48,579 nucleotides of DNA from an uncultured Clostridia bacterium (GTDB taxonomy: Bacteria; Bacillota; Dehalobacteriia; UBA4068): NCBI GenBank assembly GCA_944393575.1, contig CALYAP010000024.1:1-48579 (forward strand), in the 5' to 3' direction. A program made the translations under genes and the position numbers. This document shows, piece after piece, positions 1 through 6,397 of this stretch; the stretch's first letter is position 1, and every line of letters starts with the position of its first letter. The notes beneath the pieces are model-generated. The model did not search any database. It was not told the origin of the DNA and saw only the letters and a program-made list of their open reading frames with translations.

Positions 1-385
1 TGATATCCTCGTTGGTGGTAGACAGTGTAAGGATTTCTAACAGTGCATCCGGTATCTGCAAAAGTATTTTCGGGTCTTCGGCAGAGGGTTTTCCGCCAAT
101 ATAATCCGTCCACTCCTTATTGCTGGCACTGGTCATCGTCAACACATTCCCGGAAACAGAAATATCGTAATACTCCTTGCTGTTTTCAGAATATTCGATA
201 TGAACCTGTTCGTCCTCGGACAGCGATACTTCAATTTCTCTATCCTGTACATCAAGATTGATTTCATTGATCTGTGTATCTGGCGTGTAGCTTTTTTCCT
301 CAAATGGCTCGCTGCTATTCGAACAACCCACCAAAATGAAACCGCCCAACACAAGGCACAATAGCAGTGAAATGATTTTCTTCAT
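1..385 (-). CDS. putative lipoprotein, DUF4097-like, truncated by the window edge
   Basis: This reading frame starts at an ATG at 385 behind a GGAGGA ribosome site and stays open to the left edge, so only about 128 N-terminal codons are visible. It begins MKKIISLLLCLVLGG and has a lipobox (LVGC), giving a secreted protein lipid-anchored on the outer face of the membrane. The mature part is rich in alternating polar and hydrophobic residues and reads like a beta-strand-repeat domain of the DUF4097 kind (QINEINLDVQDREIEV, HIEYSENSKEYYDISV). DUF4097 proteins often accompany PspC or anti-sigma modules, but the neighbour that would show this lies outside the window. The lipoprotein signal is clear; the family call is an inference. 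Confidence 0.7.
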   Translation of the reverse strand, partial: MKKIISLLLCLVLGGFILVGCSNSSEPFEEKSYTPDTQINEINLDVQDREIEVSLSEDEQVHIEYSENSKEYYDISVSGNVLTMTSASNKEWTDYIGGKPSAEDPKILLQIPDALLEILTLSTTNEDI

Positions 386-806
386 AGTGATTCCTCCATA
401 ATTTTATAGATTAGAATTAAAACTATAACTCATAGTCGCATTTAGTTTTATTAATCTTCCTAGTGAGGCGGCAGACGAAAAAAAGATGTGGAATCTTCGC
501 ATTTTCATTTTTGTTATCTATCATTAAGACTAATGCTTGGATTCAAGATGGATATTGTTATTGTCTCTCCGTCAACTTAAATAATGCCGTTTGTAATACT
601 TTAATGCCCTGCAATGGATTTATGGCGTTATTTTACCAATACCATTTTTGCTAAACAAATAATAAATCTCCAATGCATCAATTGACGAAGTAATGCTTTT
701 ATTACAGTTCGGTCTATACTGCTTTATTACTTGTTTGAGTTCTAGCATACAGCAGTCCTTGAGTTTAGCGTACAGCAATGCGCCTAAACAGCATTGAATA
801 TCTATA
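386..806. other. gene-free stretch between divergent genes
   Basis: About 420 bases with no convincing gene separate the lipoprotein start from the merR promoter. It holds an imperfect direct repeat (737-754 and 761-777, both beginning GAGTT and ending TACAGCA). Short open frames on both strands lack ribosome sites and a family look. It could be a decayed gene or a long regulatory region. Confidence 0.4.
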
Positions 807-808
807 CA

Positions 809-837
809 TTGCTTCCTGCAATGTCCTATGCTAAAAT
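809..837 (+). promoter_or_regulatory. promoter of the merR-family gene
   Basis: A TTGCTT -35 (809-814), 17-bp spacer and TAAAAT -10 (832-837) preceded by an extended TG (829-830). Transcription should start near 843. An inverted repeat, ACATTGC-TTCCT-GCAATGT (806-824), overlaps the -35 and could be an operator or chance. Confidence 0.6.
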
Positions 838-846
838 TAATTGTAA

Positions 847-867
847 ACCTTTGTGTAACACAAAGGT
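847..867. promoter_or_regulatory. 9-bp perfect inverted repeat, probable autoregulatory operator
   Basis: ACCTTTGTG-TAA-CACAAAGGT is a perfect dyad just downstream of the predicted transcription start and 18 bases before the merR start codon. MerR-family proteins bind dyads of about this size. Its position after the start, rather than between -35 and -10, suggests repression of its own gene rather than classical MerR activation. Confidence 0.5.
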
Positions 868-885
868 CAATAGGAGAAAATAAAA

Positions 886-1668
886 ATGAAGAAATATTTT
901 TCAGTTGGAGAAGCTGCAAAGGCTGTCCATACAACAAGCGAAACACTACGGCACTATGACCGCATTGGATTAGTGAAGCCAAGCAAAAAAGATGAATGGA
1001 CGAAGTATCGCTACTATACTGAGCAGGACATTGTTCGCCTGAATACGGTGCGTGCTTTACAACTTATGGATCTATCTCTGCAGGAGATAAAAAAAGTTTT
1101 AGAATATGACGATCTTGAAAAAATTATCGACTTTTTAGCACAAGCAGAGAAAAAGGCCGATGAAAAAATTGCAACATTGCAATACAGTAAATCAAAAATT
1201 CAGCTAGCAAAAGCGGACTATGAAAGGAAATTGCAGGGGCGTGAAAATCTAAATGGTATTGTTCTCAAAGATATTCCCAAGCGCGTTATTTTGCTGTCAG
1301 ATACATTAGAAGAGCCAACGCTTGATAATCTTTGGAATTATCTTAGTCATTTCTACGATAAAGTTACTCCTGCTTTAAAAGAACAATTTTCCTTTGAAGA
1401 TTTAGCGGGCATATACACCGCCAACGGAATGACCAGGCTCTTTGCAGTCTGCACTCGCTATGTGAATATAGACGGATTAAAAGTATTGCCAAAAGGAAAA
1501 TACCTGTGCGCTAACTGTACTGAAGAAAATAGGGAACAAATGTTGCGTGAGTTAATACACATCGCCCAAACAAAATATGGAGTAGAACCGGAATTTACCG
1601 TACAGCTAATCGTCGTATCAGGTATTTTGCAATGGAATTATGAAGTACAGGTTTATGTTGATGGGTAA
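886..1668 (+). CDS. MerR-family regulator with GyrI-like effector domain
   Basis: This 260-aa protein has a MerR winged helix at residues 1-70 (FSVGEAAKAVHTTSETLRHY), a dimerising coiled coil at about 75-120, and a C-terminal region at about 125-260 resembling the AraC effector-binding/GyrI-like fold of BmrR and BltR. That architecture is known for sensing hydrophobic, often cationic drugs and switching on an efflux pump. The expected length for a BmrR-type protein is 260-280 aa, so it is complete. AGGAG at 872-876 supports the start. No drug pump is adjacent; the nearest downstream genes are convergent, so its target is elsewhere or it regulates only itself. There are no Cys ligands of a metal-type MerR. 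Confidence 0.85.
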   Translation: MKKYFSVGEAAKAVHTTSETLRHYDRIGLVKPSKKDEWTKYRYYTEQDIVRLNTVRALQLMDLSLQEIKKVLEYDDLEKIIDFLAQAEKKADEKIATLQYSKSKIQLAKADYERKLQGRENLNGIVLKDIPKRVILLSDTLEEPTLDNLWNYLSHFYDKVTPALKEQFSFEDLAGIYTANGMTRLFAVCTRYVNIDGLKVLPKGKYLCANCTEENREQMLRELIHIAQTKYGVEPEFTVQLIVVSGILQWNYEVQVYVDG

Positions 1669-1787
1669 AAAAACATTAATAAATAGAGAAAATTTTTAAT
1701 CTGCTTTCAACCTTTTGCATCTTTAGCAAGGGAAAACGCAACAAATGAGCCGCGCCTTCTTTTTATCGGTAGCTGGCAGTTAGCCGG

Positions 1788-1964
1788 CTAAAAGCCGACC
1801 ACGATAATTTTTACTACCAGGGCAATAATGATAACTGCCCCAATCACAATGAAAACAGAATAAACCTTTCGCGACTGAGCGTCACTCTTATCCTTAATCA
1901 AGTAATAAATGCCGGCGATCAAAATAGCCAGCCCAGCCAATAACCCTATAATCGTGCCAATCAT
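1788..1964 (-). CDS. small two-helix membrane protein coupled to the P-type ATPase
   Basis: A 58-aa protein, nearly all membrane: one helix (IGTIIGLLAGLAILIAGIYYL), a short charged loop (KDKSDAQSRK) and a second helix (VFIVIGAVIIIALVVKIIVV). The start at 1964 is preferred over an ATG five codons earlier because GGAGGA lies inside the last codons of the ATPase gene at the right distance. The stop of the ATPase and this start share a base (TAATG), so the two are translationally coupled. There are no metal-binding residues, so it is more likely a subunit or stabiliser of the pump than a chaperone. The family is not recognised. Confidence 0.7.
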   Translation of the reverse strand: MIGTIIGLLAGLAILIAGIYYLIKDKSDAQSRKVYSVFIVIGAVIIIALVVKIIVVGF

Positions 1965-3832
1965 TATTTTTTCCTCCATTTCAATAATAAAGATGAATTG
2001 ATAATCACTAATACTGATCCTGCATTATGGACCAACGCGCCAACTACGGGGTTCAAAATACCGCTGATCGCCAAAATGATCGCCACAAAATTCAGCAACA
2101 TGGAGAAAGTCAAATTAGCTTTAATAGTGGTCATCATTCTTTTAGCCAAATACAGCAAATGCGGCAATTCTTTAATATCGTCATCTACCAGCACGATATC
2201 TGCGGCATCGACTGCGATATCACTGCCCACACCGCCCATAGCAATGCCAACATAAGCTTTCTTTAGCGCCGGGGCATCATTGATGCCATCGCCGATCATG
2301 CAGACTTTTTGGTTATTTTGTTGGTAAGCCTCAATACATTGCAATTTATCCTCTGGCAAGCACTCTGCTCGGACTTCATGGATCTGTAGCTGGCTAGCAA
2401 TATTCTGCGCGGCATTCTGATGATCACCAGTCAGCAGAACCGGAGTTACCCCAGCCCGCTCAACCTCCAGGATCATATCCTTAGCATTTTCTCTCAAGGT
2501 ATCAGACAGGGCTATCACCCCTGCCAAAGACCCTTCGACAGCCAGATAGATAATAGTACATCCCTGAGATAGGTATTGGTCTGCTAAAGCAGACTGATCC
2601 AAATTAAGAGTAATATGCGCTGCTGTCAGCATTTCCCTGTTTCCTGCCATCACCTTTTGACCTTCGATCATAGCCTCTACTCCGCGTCCGGGATGCATCT
2701 GGAACTGCTCCGCTGCCAATAATTCACCCTGATTTGCATTGCGATAGGCAGTCACCACTGCCTTCCCCAGCGGATGCTCGGAATAAATCTCTACACTGGC
2801 GGCATAAAGCAACAACTTATCATGAGACCACTCTGCGTTAAAGCTATGGATAGCCGTAACCTCTGGTCGGCCATAAGTAAGGGTACCTGTTTTATCAAAG
2901 GTAATTTTAGAGACTTGAGCTAAGCGTTCCAGCGCATCCCCTACACTGACCAGAAAACCATGCTTAGTAGCATTACCAATAGCCGCCATAATAGCTGTTG
3001 GGGTAGCCAAAACCAAGGCACAGGGACAAAAAACAACAAGAATAGTAACTGCCCGAATAATCTCTCCGCTGATGATCCACGTCAAGGCAGCAGCTGTCAG
3101 AGCAATGACCACGATCCAAGTGGCCCAACGGTCTGCAATACCGACGATTTTAGCCTTGCCAGCATCAGCAGACTGTACCAGGCGGATCATTCTCTGGATA
3201 GAACTGTCCTCGCCAACCTTTGTCGCCTTCATTTCAAAAGCGCCAAATTGGTTAACCGTACCACTGGAAACACTATCACCAACGCTTTTATCCACGGGCA
3301 AAGATTCGCCAGTCATCACGGACTGGTTGATCGAGGTTTCACCAGCTATGATTTCACCATCAACGGGTATGGTCTCGCCGGGCAAAACCCGTAGGATATC
3401 ACCGACATTCACCAGCTCCGCAGCAATGATTTCTTCTCTGCCGTCAAGTAAGCGGCGTGCCGTTTGTGGAGTCAGATGTACTAGCTTCTCTATCCCGGCC
3501 CGCGCCTTAGCCACAGTCAAATCTTCCAGCAAAGCGCCCAGCTGCATAATGAAAGCCACCTCACCGGCAGCAAAATCCTCGCCAATAATCACTGAAGCGA
3601 TCAGAGCGATAGATACTAGGACATCAGCCTTGATATCAAAAGCTGTTACCAGCCCAATGATTGCTTCCAAAATGATGGGAATGCCACATAAAACAATGGC
3701 AATCCAAGCAGCATCAAAGGGCAGGGGTATTAAATCGAAGATACTGATGATCAAAGCTATGCCAGAGATAACCAGACAGCAGATATCCTTCTTGACCCCG
3801 CCCCATTCTAGAAAAGCTTCTAGTTTATCCAT
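1964..3832 (-). CDS. heavy-metal P1B-type ATPase lacking an N-terminal HMA domain
   Basis: A 622-aa metal efflux ATPase. It shows the transmembrane metal motif CPC (C269 and C271, in FCPCALVLATPTA), the phosphorylated Asp in DKTGTLT (D313), TGES, TGDHQNAA and GDGINDAPAL. There is no N-terminal CxxC metal-binding domain; the protein starts almost directly at the first membrane helices. The last helix carries HNAGSVLVIINSS (H602), not the YN and MxxSS pattern of Cu(I) pumps, nor the DxG of classic Zn/Cd pumps. The nearby CsoR and CsoR-like operator argue for copper, so the substrate is uncertain. The start at 3832 is chosen over an ATG at 3859 because the latter lies inside the operator and the former has AAAGGACGG before it. 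Confidence 0.88.
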   Translation of the reverse strand: MDKLEAFLEWGGVKKDICCLVISGIALIISIFDLIPLPFDAAWIAIVLCGIPIILEAIIGLVTAFDIKADVLVSIALIASVIIGEDFAAGEVAFIMQLGALLEDLTVAKARAGIEKLVHLTPQTARRLLDGREEIIAAELVNVGDILRVLPGETIPVDGEIIAGETSINQSVMTGESLPVDKSVGDSVSSGTVNQFGAFEMKATKVGEDSSIQRMIRLVQSADAGKAKIVGIADRWATWIVVIALTAAALTWIISGEIIRAVTILVVFCPCALVLATPTAIMAAIGNATKHGFLVSVGDALERLAQVSKITFDKTGTLTYGRPEVTAIHSFNAEWSHDKLLLYAASVEIYSEHPLGKAVVTAYRNANQGELLAAEQFQMHPGRGVEAMIEGQKVMAGNREMLTAAHITLNLDQSALADQYLSQGCTIIYLAVEGSLAGVIALSDTLRENAKDMILEVERAGVTPVLLTGDHQNAAQNIASQLQIHEVRAECLPEDKLQCIEAYQQNNQKVCMIGDGINDAPALKKAYVGIAMGGVGSDIAVDAADIVLVDDDIKELPHLLYLAKRMMTTIKANLTFSMLLNFVAIILAISGILNPVVGALVHNAGSVLVIINSSLLLKWRKK

Positions 3833-3854
3833 GAATGTTACCGTCCTTTCTATA

Positions 3855-3895
3855 CCCATAGGGGTATAGGCATATTATACCTATACCCCTATGGG
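3855..3895. promoter_or_regulatory. 41-bp perfect dyad with CsoR-like sites over the ATPase promoter
   Basis: CCCATAGGGGTATAGG (3855-3870) and its exact complement CCTATACCCCTATGGG (3880-3895) flank a 9-bp centre that contains the -10. Each arm is itself a CsoR-type imperfect dyad (TATACCC-ATA-GGGGTATA). Known CsoR operators have G/C tracts flanked by TA in this way. Two CsoR tetramers could bind face to face and occlude the promoter. Confidence 0.75.
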
Positions 3896-3903
3896 ATTGT
3901 CAA
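3874..3903 (-). promoter_or_regulatory. promoter of the metal ATPase gene
   Basis: On the minus strand a TTGACA -35 (3898-3903) and TATAAT -10 (3874-3879) are separated by 18 bp. The spacer is filled by one operator arm. An 18-bp spacer with consensus boxes suggests a strong promoter kept off by the repressor. Confidence 0.75.
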
Positions 3904-3907
3904 GAAA

Positions 3908-3944
3908 AATATAAACCCCCGGCTCTCATAAAACCGGGGTTTAT
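3908..3944 (-). terminator. terminator, probably of csoR
   Basis: AAACCCCCGG pairs with CCGGGGTTT around an 11-base loop (3912-3942), with one extra C in the left arm. Read on the minus strand it is followed by a TATATTTTT tract. It lies about 155 bases past the csoR stop and just before the ATPase promoter, insulating the two units. Confidence 0.6.
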
Positions 3945-4097
3945 TTAAATACCGCGTATTATCTTTTCATTGATGAATGCCAGTAAAAAGCTAGGGTTCT
4001 GAATCACATTTCACCATATGGGAGACTCATATGAAACGTAATTTTTCTGTTATGATAAATCCATGTAACTAATTTATTTGGATTACTATAGACAAAA

Positions 4098-4373
4098 CTA
4101 AGTCATATTAGCAAAACGTTCTACAGCCTTAGTGAAGCTTTCAATCGTTTTATCGGCATCGCCATTTTCGATACCATCACGCACACAGTGTTTAATATGC
4201 CCTTCTAAAACCACCTGGCCCACCTTGTGTAATGCCGACTTGGCTGCATTGATCTGCAATAACACATCTTCGCAGGGGATATCCTCATCAATCATACGGT
4301 CAATGGCCTGAACCTGTCCGATGATTTTTTTTAAACGGCGATGCAAATTATCAGCATCCATACATTGTCTCAT
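4098..4373 (-). CDS. csoR: CsoR-family copper-sensing repressor
   Basis: A 91-aa all-helical repressor. It has the Cu(I) ligand set Cys34, His59 and Cys63 (PCEDVL and GHIKHC) with the 25- and 4-residue spacings known for CsoR, which separates it from the RcnR and FrmR branches. CsoR releases DNA when Cu(I) binds, derepressing copper export. The start has GGGAGGGG seven bases upstream. The gene lies upstream of the ATPase but in its own unit with its own promoter; the ATPase promoter carries CsoR-like sites, so it is the likely target. An extra Cys at position 4 has no obvious role. Confidence 0.88.
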   Translation of the reverse strand: MRQCMDADNLHRRLKKIIGQVQAIDRMIDEDIPCEDVLLQINAAKSALHKVGQVVLEGHIKHCVRDGIENGDADKTIESFTKAVERFANMT

Positions 4374-4406
4374 TGCAGCCCCTCCCCTGCTGTAAAGCTA
4401 TAAAAT

Positions 4407-4435
4407 ATTATCTATTAAATGCTCTGATTTGTCAA
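4407..4435 (-). promoter_or_regulatory. promoter of csoR
   Basis: On the minus strand TTGACA (4430-4435), a 17-bp spacer and GATAAT (4407-4412). No CsoR-like G/C dyad is visible here, so csoR itself seems not to be autoregulated in the same way as the ATPase. Confidence 0.6.
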
Positions 4436-4472
4436 GGATAGGTACCTAGACAAGGCATGTGCAGAATAAACA

Positions 4473-4515
4473 ACAAGCAGAACAGCATCGCCAGAGGCCA
4501 TACCGTCCTGCTTGT
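4473..4515 (-). terminator. possible long-loop terminator after the Cys/Pro-rich gene
   Basis: ACAAGCAG (4473-4480) pairs with CTGCTTGT (4508-4515), with a weak inner GGC/GCC pairing. The minus strand then continues TGTTTATTC. The stem is short and the loop long, so the call is tentative. Confidence 0.35.
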
Positions 4516-4528
4516 CAATTAGCTTATC

Positions 4529-5128
4529 TTAGCAGCTAATCTGTACCGGCAGTTTGGTTTTCAGACAGCAGCCACAGATCTCAAACTCCAGTCCTCCGGC
4601 AATGGTAACCGTTGGATCACCATTTCCCGGCTTAATATCAGCACAGGAAGTGCGGATACATTTACTGTATTCACACAACATCCCACAGCAATTGATATAG
4701 CATACTATTACCTTATAGCAAATAACTAAACGGCAGTTGTTCCAATACCAATCGGTCAATTCGGCACAAACTCTTTTAACACAACGATGGCGGGGAATAC
4801 GAAACTCAGCAAATAAGTTATAGTTTACCACCCGAGGACAACATTCAACATCTGCACACACCATATTACATGGTGAGGGCGGACAAGGTTGGGGTGGACA
4901 TGGCGGCGGGCAAGGCGGTGGACAGGGACGGGGCGGACAGGGCTCCGGCTTAGGCGGTGGACAAGGGCGGGGTGGACACGGTTCTGGCCGCGGCTGGCCG
5001 CAGGGGATATCGCATTCACACCACCGGGATGGCTTAGTACAGATAAAAGGCAAGGGCAAGCATATCATAGGGAAGCCATTATGACAGCTTTGGTCATTGC
5101 CCCAAAAATTGTCACAACTAAAGGACAT
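4529..5128 (-). CDS. Cys/Pro-rich protein with CPP repeats, possibly a spore-coat component
   Basis: A 199-aa protein of no recognised family. About residues 38-90 form a low-complexity stretch of repeated C-P-P, P-R-P and P-E-P units; the C-terminal half (about 90-199) is a Cys-rich domain with many CC and CxxC pairs and a hydrophobic core (RLVICYKVIVCYINCCG) that ends in ICGCCLKTKLPVQISC. There is no signal peptide or membrane segment. The start at 5128 follows AAAGGAG; an ATG 14 codons earlier has no ribosome site. Dense Cys with a Pro-rich linker recalls cross-linked coat or exosporium proteins of spore formers, which fits the gpr and ylbJ genes in the window, but this is inference. Confidence 0.75.
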   Translation of the reverse strand: MSFSCDNFWGNDQSCHNGFPMICLPLPFICTKPSRWCECDIPCGQPRPEPCPPRPCPPPKPEPCPPRPCPPPCPPPCPPQPCPPSPCNMVCADVECCPRVVNYNLFAEFRIPRHRCVKRVCAELTDWYWNNCRLVICYKVIVCYINCCGMLCEYSKCIRTSCADIKPGNGDPTVTIAGGLEFEICGCCLKTKLPVQISC

Positions 5129-5195
5129 TGTATCAGCTCCTTTCAAATCATCCTTATACATCTTATTCAATAAAGGACAAAGGGTGCAGACACGC

Positions 5196-5223
5196 TTGAC
5201 AAGAAGTGTTTTTATGATAGACT
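5196..5223 (+). promoter_or_regulatory. possible promoter of the methyltransferase gene
   Basis: TTGACA (5196-5201) and TAGACT (5218-5223) are 16 bp apart. The -35 is consensus, the -10 weak. It sits about 80 bases before the start codon. Confidence 0.4.
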
Positions 5224-5306
5224 GAGATTATACTTAAAGCAGAATATAATTGCCTCACTGATGGAGAAGACTGATAAAGAAAATTTGCCAAGGAGTAAAC
5301 CAACCT

Positions 5307-6068
5307 ATGAAATGTTGGGAGCAAACTACTTTACGCTATTACTATGAAGGGCTGGCATGGGGGGATTATCCCAGACTGATCATGCAACGCATCATACATG
5401 AGCCTAACTCTTGCCACAGTCTGCTTGATATCTGCAGCGGACCAGGAGCTTTTTCTCTCTATTCACTGCAACAAGGGTGGGAAACCACTGCAGTCGATCT
5501 TTCTGATATTGCATTATCTGCATTAAGGGAAAAAGCTCTGGAATATCCGCGAAGCTGTTTTCATGCGGTATATGATGATTTTATTAATGCCTCACTGCCG
5601 CAGGCAGACATCGCTGTAGCTGCCTGCTGTTTTTATGAGCAAATGACCACAGATACGGCACTGCAAAAAATTATTGACAGCGCTAAGCAGATCGCGTTGT
5701 TTGTCCAACATCAAGATCCCTCTCACCCAGAATTTTTAACCGATGGACTGCCGATTGATCCAGAAAAGAAACCGGTTCGCTGGAACAACTATCCTATTGA
5801 AGAAAAGCTGCAAAAATTGGCTGATGCTCAGGGGCTAACACTTTATAAGGATAGCCGGGAATGCGATTTTGGCTGTCTGTACACGCCAGATGATGAAATT
5901 TTGCTTGATTTTGTCAGCCGTAAAACAGGGGTCACCGACCGGCAGCTGCTGCGGAACCATCTCCAAAAAATAGCTATACCAAAGGGAGACCACCTTTGGT
6001 TGCCTAATCCACGAGCTTTCATCTTTTTCTGGCTCAATAAAACGGCTATAACTGTTGCCAATGATTAA
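5307..6068 (+). CDS. class I SAM-dependent methyltransferase
   Basis: A 253-aa cytoplasmic protein. Residues 39-50 (LLDICSGPGAFS) are the glycine-rich SAM-binding motif I, followed by VDLSD (motif II acidic residue) and a motif around QADIAVAACCFYEQM. The C-terminal third is not a standard RNA, DNA or quinone methyltransferase domain and contains several Cys and Trp residues. The substrate cannot be told. The start has AAGGAG eleven bases upstream. It stands alone between its own promoter and a strong terminator, so context gives no further clue. Confidence 0.8.
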   Translation: MKCWEQTTLRYYYEGLAWGDYPRLIMQRIIHEPNSCHSLLDICSGPGAFSLYSLQQGWETTAVDLSDIALSALREKALEYPRSCFHAVYDDFINASLPQADIAVAACCFYEQMTTDTALQKIIDSAKQIALFVQHQDPSHPEFLTDGLPIDPEKKPVRWNNYPIEEKLQKLADAQGLTLYKDSRECDFGCLYTPDDEILLDFVSRKTGVTDRQLLRNHLQKIAIPKGDHLWLPNPRAFIFFWLNKTAITVAND

Positions 6069-6104
6069 CACCAATAACAAAGCAATAAATTAATTTATAG
6101 ACAG

Positions 6105-6140
6105 AAACTCCCCTTTTGGAACAAAAGGGGAGTTTTTATT
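6105..6140 (+). terminator. rho-independent terminator of the methyltransferase gene
   Basis: AAACTCCCCTTTT (6105-6117) and AAAAGGGGAGTTT (6123-6135) form a 13-bp perfect stem followed by TTTTATT. Confidence 0.9.
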
Positions 6141-6291
6141 GTCTTAATTATTAAACAAATGATCAAGTCATAAATAGCCATATTATACATACTCTGTACT
6201 GTATCTTAGTGAGTACGAGCACCAATATAGATAAGGTTTATGAATTTTTCCACAAAATATTATTAATTTTTGCTAAAATTTCATTTTATGA

Positions 6292-6320
6292 TTGACACAG
6301 CTCACACTATATGATACAGT
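6292..6320 (+). promoter_or_regulatory. promoter of the ABC/adaptor locus
   Basis: TTGACA (6292-6297), a 17-bp spacer and TACAGT (6315-6320). The -10 is the left half of a palindrome, so binding of a regulator would directly compete with polymerase. Confidence 0.55.
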
Positions 6321-6345
6321 GCTACTGTACTAAATGCTTTAGTAC
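6315..6345. promoter_or_regulatory. two overlapping palindromes, probable operator
   Basis: TACAGT-GCT-ACTGTA (6315-6329) and GTACTAAA-TGC-TTTAGTAC (6327-6345) are both perfect and share three bases. A looser relative of the second (TGTACT and AGTAC flanks) lies near 6196-6216, about 130 bp upstream, which could allow looping. No regulator gene lies beside it. Confidence 0.55.
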
Positions 6346-6397
6346 ACTAATCACAGGGGTATTTTACTCAGCAAAACTAAACTTAAGGAGAATGGCT

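Noticed and set aside
463-654. 63-codon plus-strand frame upstream of merR
   Set aside because: No ribosome site, no family look, and Cys/Tyr-rich composition typical of a random frame.
620-982. 120-codon minus-strand frame overlapping the merR start
   Set aside because: It overlaps the merR promoter, operator and first codons, has no ribosome site and no recognisable domain. A decayed gene in 620-800 cannot be excluded.
3072-3869. 265-codon plus-strand frame antisense to the metal ATPase
   Set aside because: It mirrors the codon pattern of a clear ATPase gene and carries no motif; an antisense shadow.
4855-5000. Tandem DNA repeat or CRISPR-like array in the Cys/Pro-rich gene
   Set aside because: The repeats are short, uneven codon-level CPP/PRP units inside one open frame, with no spacer-repeat regularity.
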